This document shows positions 41,373 to 49,141 of a stretch of 64,000 bases of DNA, piece after piece (position 1 is the stretch's first letter; each line of letters begins with the position of its first letter). Location of the stretch: NCBI RefSeq assembly GCF_014656195.1, contig NZ_BNBY01000006.1:94736-158735 (forward strand), written 5' to 3'. Source of the stretch: Kitasatospora xanthocidica (GTDB taxonomy: Bacteria; Actinomycetota; Actinomycetes; Streptomycetales; Streptomycetaceae). Under the pieces are notes generated by a model. It did not search any database. It was not told the origin of the DNA and saw nothing but the letters and a program-made list of their open reading frames with translations. The translations under genes and the position numbers were made by a program.

Positions 41373-42008
41373 GTGGTCAAGCAGGAACGGGCTGGGCGGA
41401 CCCGGCAGGCCGTGCTGCTAGCCGCGGCGGAGACCTTCGCGCGGGTGGGCTTCGAGGCCGCCAGCCTGGTCGACATCAGCCGTCGCGCCGGCGTCAGCAA
41501 GGGCGCCCTCTACTTCCACTTCGTGTCCAAGCAGGCCCTCGCCGACGGGGTGCGCCGCGCCGCCGGGCGGGAGGTCGGCTCGGCCGCGCTGCGCGCCCTG
41601 CGCGCCGACGGACCGGCCCTCCAGGGGCTGATCGACTTCTCGCACGAGCTGGCCCGGATGCTCCGGGAGGACGTGGTGGTGCGGGCCGGCGTCCGGCTCG
41701 GCCGCCAGGGCCTGCGCCGGGGCGACGGCCCTGGAGGCCCGGGCGGCCCGCCGGGGCCGGACGCCACCTGGCGCAGCCTCACCGCGGTCGTCCACCGGCT
41801 GCTGGACCGCGCCGCCGAGGCCGGGGAGCTGTGCCCCGGGGTGGACCGGCGGGCCGCCGCCGAGCTGCTCACCGCCGTGGCGGCCGGTCAGGTGCTGCTG
41901 TCGGGCGAGGAGGCCGACCGGCCCCGGCCGGAGGCCGTGCGCCGGGTCTGGGCGGCCGCGCTGCCGGCCCTGGTGGCGGCCGAGGACCGGGCCGGCTACC
42001 GGGTCTGA
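41373..42008 (+). CDS. TetR-type gamma-butyrolactone receptor homologue (divergent)
   Basis: The 211-residue protein has the N-terminal helix-turn-helix typical of ArpA/ScbR receptors (KQERAGRTRQAVLLAAAETF, VSKGALYFHFVSKQALADGV). The ligand domain retains a tryptophan (DATWRSLTAVVHRLL) at the place of the ligand-contact tryptophan. However, it has a Gly/Pro-rich insert (GPGGPGGPPGP) just before that residue. It is divergent from the AfsA-like gene and may be the cognate receptor or a pseudo-receptor. GTG 41373 has GGAGGGGG upstream. Confidence 0.85.
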   Translation: MVKQERAGRTRQAVLLAAAETFARVGFEAASLVDISRRAGVSKGALYFHFVSKQALADGVRRAAGREVGSAALRALRADGPALQGLIDFSHELARMLREDVVVRAGVRLGRQGLRRGDGPGGPGGPPGPDATWRSLTAVVHRLLDRAAEAGELCPGVDRRAAAELLTAVAAGQVLLSGEEADRPRPEAVRRVWAAALPALVAAEDRAGYRV

Positions 42009-42047
42009 CCCCGGCCCGCCGTGGGCCCGCCGTGCGCCCGCCGGGGG

Positions 42048-42069
42048 CCTGCTGCGGGCCCGCAGCAGG
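42048..42069. terminator. 22-bp perfect palindrome between convergent receptors
   Basis: The arms CCTGCTGCGGG (42048-42058) and CCCGCAGCAGG (42059-42069) form a perfect palindrome between the convergent TetR genes, probably a bidirectional terminator. Confidence 0.7.
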
Positions 42070-42098
42070 GCTCGCGGCGGGCGCCCGCCGTCCGGGCC

Positions 42099-42710
42099 TC
42101 AGGCCCGCTCGGCCACGCTCAGCCGGGCGAGCGCGTGCGGCTGGACCAGGCCGGGCAGCAGCAGCGTCCACAGGTCGGCCATCCGCTGGATCAGGTCCTG
42201 CCGGTCGGCCAGCACCTGGGAGCTCAGCTGGATCCCCGTGACGGCCCCGGTGATCACCCCGGAGGCCGCGACCAGGTCGACCCCCGGGTGGAGGTCCCCG
42301 GCGTCCCTGGCGTGCTCCAGCAGCTCCCGGACCAGGTCCATCCAGCCCTGGTAGGCCGCGATCTGCGGCTGGGTGAAGCTGCCGTGCTCGATCGTCAGCC
42401 GGATGCTGCCGCGCACCAGCGGGTCGTCCTGGAGCGCGCGGGCGAAGGCGTACCCGAGGTCGATCAGGTTCTGCACCGAGCTGTCCGAGGACGGGTGCCA
42501 GCCGGCGATCCAGGCGCCCTGCCCCTCGATGACGGCGAGCGCCAGGTCCTCCTTGGAGCGGAAGTGGAAGTACAGCGCGCCCTTGGTGACGCCGGCGCGG
42601 TCCAGGATCTCGGACATCGTGGCGGCGGCGTAGCCCCGCTCGTCGAACACCTCGGCCGCCGCGAGGAGTACCGCCTGGCGGGTCGCCAGCGCGCGGGCCT
42701 GCCTGGCCAT
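42099..42710 (-). CDS. TetR-type gamma-butyrolactone receptor (ScbR/ArpA-like)
   Basis: The 203-residue protein has a canonical receptor helix-turn-helix (LATRQAVLLAAAEVFDERGY, AGVTKGALYFHFRSKEDLAL) and a ligand domain with SIRLTIEHGSF, the tryptophan in AYQGWMDLVRELLEHA and the signature GDLHPGVDLVAAS. It looks more typical of true hormone receptors than the neighbour at 41373. Such receptors repress antibiotic and developmental genes until the gamma-butyrolactone accumulates. A GTAGG-CAT-CCTAC palindrome lies upstream. Confidence 0.9.
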   Translation of the reverse strand: MARQARALATRQAVLLAAAEVFDERGYAAATMSEILDRAGVTKGALYFHFRSKEDLALAVIEGQGAWIAGWHPSSDSSVQNLIDLGYAFARALQDDPLVRGSIRLTIEHGSFTQPQIAAYQGWMDLVRELLEHARDAGDLHPGVDLVAASGVITGAVTGIQLSSQVLADRQDLIQRMADLWTLLLPGLVQPHALARLSVAERA

Positions 42711-42793
42711 CGCAGCCTCCCTGGGAAAGTTCTGGTACCTCGGCAGCGGCCGATCCTATGGGGGCCGACGGGGCGTCGGAGGCATACCGTCCA

Positions 42794-42806
42794 GTAGGCA
42801 TCCTAC
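42794..42806. promoter_or_regulatory. Palindrome upstream of the second receptor gene
   Basis: GTAGGCATCCTAC is a perfect inverted repeat with a three-base centre, about 85 bases upstream of the receptor start at 42710. The ACCG-rich surroundings resemble decayed ARE half-sites. Confidence 0.4.
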
Positions 42807-42891
42807 CGAGCCGCCCGCCGGCCGGTCCGGCGCACGGGCGGTCGGCCACCGGCCGGACGGGCGCGAAGGGTGCGTCCGCCGCCGGGGAACG

Positions 42892-42932
42892 GCCGACGGC
42901 CGGCCACCCGTGCGGGGTGACCGGCCGTCGGC
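42892..42932 (-). terminator. 18-bp terminator hairpin of the carboxylase operon
   Basis: The arms 42892-42909 and 42915-42932 pair with one mismatch around a five-base loop, about 15 bases past the epsilon-subunit stop codon. Confidence 0.82.
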
Positions 42933-42947
42933 GGAAGCCGCGGTGCG

Positions 42948-43157
42948 TCAGGCGGCCTGCTGCCAGCTGACCGGCGAGTAGTAGGCCGGGCGGCGCTCCA
43001 GGCGCTGCCAGTTGGCGATCGGCTCGACCTGCGCGGTGGCGGCGGCGTGCTGCGCGGCGGCGGCGCGCGCCATCAGGACGGCGGTCAGGGCGGCGAGTTC
43101 CTCGTCGGTGAGGGTGCCGCGGACGATGCGGACGAGCGGTTCGGCGGAAGCGGTCAT
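42948..43157 (-). CDS. Acyl-CoA carboxylase epsilon subunit
   Basis: The 69-residue protein matches the actinobacterial AccE/PccE epsilon subunit: an N-terminal VRIVRGTLTDEELAALTAVL motif, an Ala-rich middle, and a C-terminal WQRLERRPAYYSPVSWQQ segment. The subunit binds and stimulates the carboxyltransferase beta subunit. It starts 73 bases after the beta gene on the same strand, so the two are cotranscribed. The biotinylated alpha subunit is not in this window. Confidence 0.9.
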   Translation of the reverse strand: MTASAEPLVRIVRGTLTDEELAALTAVLMARAAAAQHAAATAQVEPIANWQRLERRPAYYSPVSWQQAA

Positions 43158-43230
43158 GTCCTGGTTTCTCCCCCGGTGGCTGTGGTCTGAGGTGGCTCGG
43201 TACGGCCTGCTGCGGTGCGCACCGCGCCCA

Positions 43231-44832
43231 CTACATCGGCGGGTTGCCGTGCTTGCGGCTGGGCAGGTCGGCGTGCTTGGTGCGGAGCATCGCCAGTGCG
43301 GAGGCGATCACCCGGCGGGTCTCGGCCGGGTCGATGACGTCGTCCACGAGGCCGCGCTCGGCCGCGTAGTACGGGTGCATCAGCTCGCTCTTGTATTCCT
43401 TGATCTTCTGGGCCCGCATGGCTTCCGGGTCCTCGGCGGCGTTGATCTCGCGCCGGAAGATGACGTTGGCCGCGCCCTCGGCGCCCATGACGGCGATCTC
43501 GTTGGTCGGCCAGGCGTAGGAGAGGTCGGCGCCGATGGAGCGGGAGTCCATCACGATGTAGGCGCCGCCGTAGGCCTTGCGCAGGATCAGCGAGATGCGC
43601 GGCACGGTGGCGTTGCAGTACGCGTACAGCAGCTTGGCGCCGTGGCGGATGATGCCGCCGTGCTCCTGGTCGACGCCGGGCAGGAAGCCGGGGACGTCGA
43701 GCAGGGTGACCAGCGGGATGTTGAAGGCGTCGCACATCTGCACGAAGCGGGCGGCCTTCTCGCTGGCGTTGATGTCCAGCACGCCGGCCAGCGACTGCGG
43801 CTGGTTGGCGATGATGCCGGTGACGTGGCCGTCGATCCGGGCCAGCACGCACAGCACGTTGGTGGCCCAGCGCTCGTGGACCTCCAGGTACTCGCCGTGG
43901 TCGACGATCTCCTCGATCACCTTGCGCATGTCGTACGGGCGGTTGCCGTCGGCGGGCACCAGGTCCAGCAGGGTGTCGTTGCTCCGCTCGACCGGGTCCT
44001 CGCTCATCACGGGCGGGGGCATCTCGCGGTTGTTCTGCGGCAGCAGCGAGAGGAGGTAGCGGACCTCCTCGATGCAGGACTGCTCGTCGTCGTAGATGAA
44101 GTGGGCCACGCCGGAGACGCCGGCGTGCACGTCCGCGCCGCCGAGGCCGTTCTGGGTGATCTTCTCGCCGGTCACCGCCTGGACCACGTCCGGGCCGGTG
44201 ATGAACATCTGCGAGGTCTCGCGGACCATGAAGACGAAGTCGGTCAGCGCGGGGGAGTACGCGGCGCCGCCGGCGCACGGGCCGAGCATCACCGAGATCT
44301 GCGGGATGACGCCGGAGGCCTTGGTGTTGCGCTGGAAGATGCCGCCGTAGCCGGCGAGGGCGGTGACGCCCTCCTGGATGCGGGCGCCGGCGCCGTCGTT
44401 CAGCGAGACCAGCGGCGCGCCGGCCGCGATGGCCATGTCCATGATCTTGTGGATCTTCTGCGCGTGGGCCTCGCCCAGCGCGCCGCCGAAGATCCGGAAG
44501 TCGTGCGCGTAGGTGAAGACGGTGCGGCCGTGGACCGTGCCCCAGCCGACCACGACGCCGTCGGTGTGCGGCTTCTTGGCCTCCAGGCCGAAGCCCTGGG
44601 CGCGGTGCCGGCGCAGCGGCTCGACCTCGTGGAAGGAGCCCTCGTCCAGCAGCAGCTCGATGCGCTCGCGCGCGGTCAGCTTGCCCTTGGCGTGCTGGGC
44701 CTCGGTGGCCTTCTCACTGGGGCCGCGGAGGACCTTCTCGCGCAGCTCGTGCAGCTCGGCGACCCGCCCGCGGGCGTCGGCCGGGACCTCGGGGACCTCG
44801 CCGTCGACCGGCGCCTCATGCACAACCGTCAT
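43231..44832 (-). CDS. Acyl-CoA carboxylase beta (carboxyltransferase) subunit
   Basis: The 533-residue protein has two crotonase-fold halves. Oxyanion-hole motifs are GGIFQRNTKASGVIPQISV with GPCAGGAAYSPAL, and LLDVPGFLPGVDQEHGGI with LRKAYGGAYIVMDSRSIG. It transfers carboxylate from biotin on the alpha subunit to acyl-CoA, giving malonyl- or methylmalonyl-CoA. At the position that sets substrate choice in Streptomyces AccB/PccB (residue 422 there), this protein has isoleucine (Ile426). That is the AccB-like state, which accepts acetyl-CoA as well. ATG 44832 (MTVVHEAPVD) is preferred. Confidence 0.93.
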   Translation of the reverse strand: MTVVHEAPVDGEVPEVPADARGRVAELHELREKVLRGPSEKATEAQHAKGKLTARERIELLLDEGSFHEVEPLRRHRAQGFGLEAKKPHTDGVVVGWGTVHGRTVFTYAHDFRIFGGALGEAHAQKIHKIMDMAIAAGAPLVSLNDGAGARIQEGVTALAGYGGIFQRNTKASGVIPQISVMLGPCAGGAAYSPALTDFVFMVRETSQMFITGPDVVQAVTGEKITQNGLGGADVHAGVSGVAHFIYDDEQSCIEEVRYLLSLLPQNNREMPPPVMSEDPVERSNDTLLDLVPADGNRPYDMRKVIEEIVDHGEYLEVHERWATNVLCVLARIDGHVTGIIANQPQSLAGVLDINASEKAARFVQMCDAFNIPLVTLLDVPGFLPGVDQEHGGIIRHGAKLLYAYCNATVPRISLILRKAYGGAYIVMDSRSIGADLSYAWPTNEIAVMGAEGAANVIFRREINAAEDPEAMRAQKIKEYKSELMHPYYAAERGLVDDVIDPAETRRVIASALAMLRTKHADLPSRKHGNPPM

Positions 44833-45283
44833 CTCGAACCACTCCAAGGGTGAGGGAACTGTCCGACAGCCAACGTCTGCTGTGCCCCCGGCCGCGAATC
44901 ACTTTCTTCACTTATGACTGTACGAGGGGCCGTGCGCTGGTTTCGGCGTCGATTCCGTACAAGGTCGGGTTCGTTTAGCTGTCAGGCCTGCACAGAAGCG
45001 GTCGGGTCGGAGCCGGGGCACTCAGTGTTCGTTCGATTACCGGGGGTTGTCGGACAGATGATGGTCCGATGATCTGAGCCTGAAGAAAAGCGCAGGTCAG
45101 GGCCTTCCCTCAGTAATGTAGGGCGGCCGTCTGGGGTGCCGCTCAAGGTCCGCTCAAGCCGGGGGCCCGGACGGCGGCCATCCGTGTGAGACGGCCTCCA
45201 GTCGTAGGGAAGCGCCAAAAAGGCCGTGGCCCACCCCAGGACGCTCGGGTGGGCCGTTGGAGGGAGGCGCGAACCCCCGGTGA
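44833..45283. other. Upstream region of the carboxylase operon
   Basis: No gene is seen in 450 bases. There is a terminator for the upstream reverse-strand gene at 45217-45255 and a TCGGAC-N8-GTCCGA inverted repeat near 45052-45071. The rest should contain the promoter of the beta/epsilon genes. Confidence 0.5.
45217..45255 (-). terminator. Terminator with a U-tract
   Basis: On the minus strand GGCCCACCC (45255-45247) pairs with GGGTGGGCC (45236-45228), and TTTTT (45221-45217) follows shortly after. It lies about 30 bases past the stop of the membrane protein gene at 45284. Confidence 0.82.
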
Positions 45284-45706
45284 TCAGGGCTTCCGGCCGT
45301 CCTCCGGCTCGTCCCGGTCGCGCAGCTCGCGCTCCCGGCGGCGCAGATCGGCCTCCCACTGCTCCAGCATCGACTCGTGGTCCTTGTCGTTCTTCTTCAA
45401 CGAGGCGAGGAACTCGGGGTCGTCGTCCGGTGCGAGCGGCCGCCCGCCGCGCCCGGCCGGGCGCCCCGGACCGTCGGCCGCCGGGCGACCCGGGTGGCCG
45501 TCGGCGGCCGCGACCCGCAGGAAGCCGCGCTGCCGGCCGGCGATCAGCCAGGCGATCGGGCCCAGCGGCGGGAAGAGCAGCACGATCAGCACCCAGACCA
45601 CCTTCGGCAGGTGCTTCACCTCGTCCTCGGGCGTGGTCAGACAGTCGACGAACGCCCAGACCCAGAGCGCGAGCGGAAGGACGATGGTCAGCAGAATCCG
45701 CAACAT
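45284..45706 (-). CDS. PLDc_N-domain membrane protein
   Basis: The 140-residue protein has two membrane segments (MLRILLTIVLPLALWVWAFV and VVWVLIVLLFPPLGPIAWLI) that match the phospholipase D N-terminal (PLDc_N) domain. That domain is often found alone in actinobacteria. The remaining 90 residues are cytoplasmic, charged and probably coiled (LKKNDKDHESMLEQWEADLR). No catalytic HKD motif is present. ATG 45706 has GGGGAGAT upstream. It is divergent from the UbiD-like gene. Confidence 0.85.
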   Translation of the reverse strand: MLRILLTIVLPLALWVWAFVDCLTTPEDEVKHLPKVVWVLIVLLFPPLGPIAWLIAGRQRGFLRVAAADGHPGRPAADGPGRPAGRGGRPLAPDDDPEFLASLKKNDKDHESMLEQWEADLRRRERELRDRDEPEDGRKP

Positions 45707-45798
45707 GGCTGCGATCTCCCCCCAACGGGCGGCAGTGGCGGGCGCCTTCCCGGGCCCTTGACGCAAGCCAGGCTATCTGGTGGCGGATACTGACAGGC

Positions 45799-47256
45799 AT
45801 GGCATACGACGATCTCCGCTCGTTTCTCCGGGCCCTCGACCGCGAAGGCGACCTCAAGCGCATCAAGGCGGAGGTGGATCCCCACCTGGAGATCGGCGAG
45901 ATCGTCGACCGGGTGCAGAAGGCCAAGGGCCCGGCGCTGCTCTTCGAGAACGTCAAGGGCTCGTCGATGCCGCTCGCGATGAACGTCTTCGGCACCGAGC
46001 GGCGGCTGGCCAAGGCGCTCGGCCTCAAGGGCCCGGACGACATCGCGGAGAAGATCGCCGGCCTGCTCAAGCCGGAGCTGCCGCAGGGCTTCACCGGCTT
46101 CCGCGACGCCTTCGGCAAGCTCGCCTCGATGGCGCACGTCCCGCCGCGGCACGTGAAGTCCGGCGACGCCCCGGTGCAGGAGGTGGTGCTCACCGGCGAC
46201 GACGTCGACCTGGACGAGCTGCCCGCCCTCTTCACCTGGCCGATGGACGGCGGCTCCTTCTTCAACCTGGGCCTCACCCACACCAAGGACCCGGACACCG
46301 GCGTCCGCAACCTCGGCCTCTACCGGCTCCAGCGGCACGACCGCCGCACCATCGGCATGCACTGGCAGATCCACAAGGACAGCCGCAACCACTACGCGGT
46401 GGCCGAGCGCCGCGGCGAGCGCCTCCCGGTCGCGATCGCCTTCGGCTGCCCGCCGGCCGTCACCTACGCGGCCACCGCGCCGCTGCCGGGCGACATCGAC
46501 GAGTACCTCTTCGCCGGCTTCGTCGCGGGGGAGCGGGTGCGGATGGTCGACTGCAAGACCGTGCCGCTGCAGGTCCCGGCCGACGCCGAGGTGGTCCTGG
46601 AGGGCTGGCTGGAGCCCGGCGAGATGCTGCCCGAGGGCCCGTTCGGCGACCACACCGGCTTCTACACCCCGCAGGAGCCGTTCCCGGCGCTGAAGATCGA
46701 CTGCGTGACGATGCGCCGCCGCCCGATCCTGCAGTCCATCGTGGTCGGCCGCCCGCCGACGGAGGACGGCCCGCTGGGCAAGTTCACCGAGCGCTTCTTC
46801 CTGCCGCTGCTGAAGATCATCATCCCGGACATCGTCGACTACGACCTGCCCGAGGCCGGCGGCTTCCACAACTGCGTGATCGTCTCGATCGACAAGAAGT
46901 ACCCCAAGCACGCCCAGAAGACGATGCACGCGATCTGGGGCGCGCACATGATGTCGCTGACCAAGCTGATCATCGTGGTGGACTCCGACTGCGACGTGCA
47001 CGACTACCAGGAAGTCGCCTGGCGGGCCTTCGGCAACGTCGACTACAGCCGCGACCTCACCGTGGTCGAGGGCCCGGTCGACCACCTCGACCACGCCTCG
47101 TACCAGCAGTTCTGGGGCGGCAAGGCCGGCATCGACGCGACCCGCAAGCTGCCCGAGGAGGGCTACACCCGGGACGGCGGCTGGCCCGAGATGGTCTCCT
47201 CGGACCCGGCCACCGCCGCACTGGTCTCGCGCCGCTGGAAGGAGTACGGGCTCTGA
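45799..47256 (+). CDS. UbiD-family decarboxylase of the futalosine menaquinone pathway
   Basis: This 485-residue prenylated-FMN-dependent decarboxylase belongs to the UbiD family. Conserved segments include DGGSFFNLGLTHTKDPDTG, HRDSRNHY-like residues in IHKDSRNHYAVAE, and the catalytic acid region EGPFGDHTGFYTPQEPFPAL with its E/D-rich triad. With MqnP and UbiX nearby it fits the late decarboxylation in menaquinone synthesis from 1,4-dihydroxy-6-naphthoate, the step after prenylation. ATG 45799 is used. It overlaps the prenyltransferase gene by one base. Confidence 0.92.
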   Translation: MAYDDLRSFLRALDREGDLKRIKAEVDPHLEIGEIVDRVQKAKGPALLFENVKGSSMPLAMNVFGTERRLAKALGLKGPDDIAEKIAGLLKPELPQGFTGFRDAFGKLASMAHVPPRHVKSGDAPVQEVVLTGDDVDLDELPALFTWPMDGGSFFNLGLTHTKDPDTGVRNLGLYRLQRHDRRTIGMHWQIHKDSRNHYAVAERRGERLPVAIAFGCPPAVTYAATAPLPGDIDEYLFAGFVAGERVRMVDCKTVPLQVPADAEVVLEGWLEPGEMLPEGPFGDHTGFYTPQEPFPALKIDCVTMRRRPILQSIVVGRPPTEDGPLGKFTERFFLPLLKIIIPDIVDYDLPEAGGFHNCVIVSIDKKYPKHAQKTMHAIWGAHMMSLTKLIIVVDSDCDVHDYQEVAWRAFGNVDYSRDLTVVEGPVDHLDHASYQQFWGGKAGIDATRKLPEEGYTRDGGWPEMVSSDPATAALVSRRWKEYGL

Positions 47257-48152
47257 TGAGTACGGCTGCCGTCGAAACCCCGGGACGCACCAAGGCGTTC
47301 CTGCGTCTGGTGATGATCGAGCACTCGGTCTTCGCCCTCCCCTTCGCGTACATCGCCGCGCTGACGGCCATGTTCCTGGCCGACAAGCGGGTGCACTGGG
47401 GCCAGTTGTTCGTCGTCACGGTCTGCATGGTCGGCCTGCGGACCTTCGCGATGGCCGCCAACCGGATCATCGACCGCGAGATCGACGCCCGGAACCCGCG
47501 CACGGCCTCGCGCGAACTCGTCACCGGCGCGGTGTCGTTGAAGACCGCGTACGTCGGCTCGGCGGTCGCGCTGGTGGTGTTCCTCGGCGCGGCGGCGATG
47601 CTCAACCCGCTCTGCCTGGCGCTCGCCCCGGTGGCCGTGGTGCCGATGGTCGTCTACCCGTACGGCAAGCGCTTCACCGACTTCCCGCAGGCGATCCTGG
47701 GGCTCGCGCAGGCGATGGGCCCGGTGGGCGCCTGGCTCGCCGTCACGGGCAGCTGGTCCTGGGACGCGGTCGTGCTGGGCGTCGCGGTCGGCATCTGGAT
47801 CGGCGGTTTCGACCTCATCTACGCCTGCCAGGACGTCGAGTCCGACCGGCACGGCAAGGTGCGCTCGGTGCCGGCCCGCTTCGGCATCCCGGCGGCCATC
47901 CGGGGCGCCCGGGTGTGCCACGTCCTCACCACCCTCCTGCTGGGCTGGTTCGCGCTCCTGACGGACGCCGGAGCGGCGTTCTGGGTCGGCCTGGTGGTCG
48001 TCGCGGGCGCCTTCGTGTACGAGCACACCATCGTGAAGCCGAACGACCTGTCGAAGCTCAACCGGGCGTTCTTCCAGACGAACGGGTTCGTGGGCATCTC
48101 GCTGTTCGTCTTCGCGCTGCTGGACCTGATCATCCGCGGCCTTGGGATCTGA
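47256..48152 (+). CDS. mqnP: UbiA-family prenyltransferase (MqnP type)
   Basis: The 298-residue membrane protein has about eight segments. The first aspartate-rich motif is AANRIIDREIDARNPRTASR (NxxxD form) and the second is DLIYACQDVESDRHGKV. Both bind the prenyl diphosphate through magnesium. It is expected to prenylate 1,4-dihydroxy-6-naphthoate in the futalosine route. It starts at TGATG with the UbiD-like gene, so translation is coupled. A short hairpin (48158-48183) follows its stop. Confidence 0.92.
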   Translation: MSTAAVETPGRTKAFLRLVMIEHSVFALPFAYIAALTAMFLADKRVHWGQLFVVTVCMVGLRTFAMAANRIIDREIDARNPRTASRELVTGAVSLKTAYVGSAVALVVFLGAAAMLNPLCLALAPVAVVPMVVYPYGKRFTDFPQAILGLAQAMGPVGAWLAVTGSWSWDAVVLGVAVGIWIGGFDLIYACQDVESDRHGKVRSVPARFGIPAAIRGARVCHVLTTLLLGWFALLTDAGAAFWVGLVVVAGAFVYEHTIVKPNDLSKLNRAFFQTNGFVGISLFVFALLDLIIRGLGI

Positions 48153-48157
48153 CCCGG

Positions 48158-48183
48158 GCCCGCTCCCCGTTCCCGGCGGGCCG
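48158..48183. terminator. Short hairpin between convergent genes
   Basis: GGCCCGC (48158-48164) pairs with GCGGGCC (48177-48183) around a 12-base loop, between mqnP and the convergent NmrA-like gene. Confidence 0.45.
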
Positions 48184-48188
48184 CGCCG

Positions 48189-48995
48189 TCACCGGAACAG
48201 CGCGGCGTGGTCGGCGGCCCAGACGCGGAAGCTGCGGGCCGGCCGGCCGGTGACGTCCGGGACGGTCGTGGTGGGCGGCTGCGGCTCGGCGATCCGGGCG
48301 TGGACGAAGGCCAGCGCGCCGTCGGCGGTCGCCGGGGGCCGGCCGGCGGCGAGCATCCGCTGCCGGGCGGCCTCGCGGGGGACCTCCTCCCAGGCCACCG
48401 GGCGGCCGGCGGCCTCGCCGATGATCCGTACCTGCTCGGCCTGGGTCGGCGACTCCGCGCCGGTCAGCACGTAGCGGGCGCCGTCGTGGCCGTCCTCCAC
48501 CAGGGCCCGGACGGCGACCGCCGCCACGTCCCGCTCGTCCACCGGGTTCAGCTCGGCCGCGCCGCCGTAGCCCCGGACGGTGCCCCCGGCGCGGATCTCC
48601 TCCGCCCACTGCAGCGCGGCGGCGAACCCGTACGTGCGCAGCACCGTGTGCCGCACGCCGCTGCGGACCAGCAGCGCCTCGACCTCGCCGTCCGGCTGCT
48701 CGGGGACGTCCCGGACGGCCGCCGAGGAGAGGAAGACCACCCGCCCGACCTCCCGGGCCAGCACGCCGACCGCGTCCGCCGTGGCCTCCGTCCCCGGGTG
48801 CGGCCAGCCCAGCAGCACCGCGCCGACGCCCTGGGCGGCCGCCTCCAGGGACGCCGGGTCGAGCAGGTCGCGGTTCGCCAGCGTCCGCACCCGTATCCCG
48901 GAGGCCGCGAGCTGCAGCCCGACGTGCCGTCCGACCGTTCCGGAGACGCCGACGACCAGCACGGGCGACGCGTCATCAACTCGCTTTTCTGTCAT
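48189..48995 (-). CDS. NmrA-like NAD(P)-binding oxidoreductase
   Basis: The 268-residue protein has an N-terminal dinucleotide motif (VLVVGVSGTVGRHVGLQLA) and the atypical short-chain dehydrogenase pattern of the NmrA/NAD(P)H-dependent quinone oxidoreductase branch: FLSSAAVRDVPEQPDGEVEA, HTVLRTYGFAAALQWAEEI, NPVDERDVAAVAVRAL. It could reduce a quinone-like substrate or sense redox state. It is the first of four reverse-strand genes that split the menaquinone genes. ATG 48995 is used. Confidence 0.82.
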   Translation of the reverse strand: MTEKRVDDASPVLVVGVSGTVGRHVGLQLAASGIRVRTLANRDLLDPASLEAAAQGVGAVLLGWPHPGTEATADAVGVLAREVGRVVFLSSAAVRDVPEQPDGEVEALLVRSGVRHTVLRTYGFAAALQWAEEIRAGGTVRGYGGAAELNPVDERDVAAVAVRALVEDGHDGARYVLTGAESPTQAEQVRIIGEAAGRPVAWEEVPREAARQRMLAAGRPPATADGALAFVHARIAEPQPPTTTVPDVTGRPARSFRVWAADHAALFR

Positions 48996-49080
48996 GCCTA
49001 GAACGTAGGCGACAAGCATGAGACGCCCAATGCGCACGGGTCTAGGGTCCATGCGCCAGCGTCTACCCCGGTGCCCGTCA

Positions 49081-49131
49081 CCGGGAGCCGCACGGGAAGC
49101 CGGCCCGGCCGACCTCCCGCGCGGCTCCCGG
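49081..49131 (-). terminator. Probable terminator of the alpha/beta hydrolase gene
   Basis: CCGGGAGCCGC (49081-49091) pairs with GCGGCTCCCGG (49121-49131). The 29-base spacer contains further G/C-rich complementarity. It ends about ten bases past the hydrolase stop on the minus strand. Confidence 0.55.
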
Positions 49132-49141
49132 GGATCCGGGG

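Noticed and set aside
39933..44832. Secondary-metabolite biosynthetic cluster around the AfsA-like gene
   Set aside because: The neighbours are receptors, an unknown small gene, cytochrome c maturation and acyl-CoA carboxylase genes. No polyketide synthase, peptide synthetase or tailoring set is present.
44848..45220. Possible small RNA or tRNA in the gap upstream of the carboxylase genes
   Set aside because: No cloverleaf, T-loop consensus or anticodon stem is found, and the frames are not coding-like.
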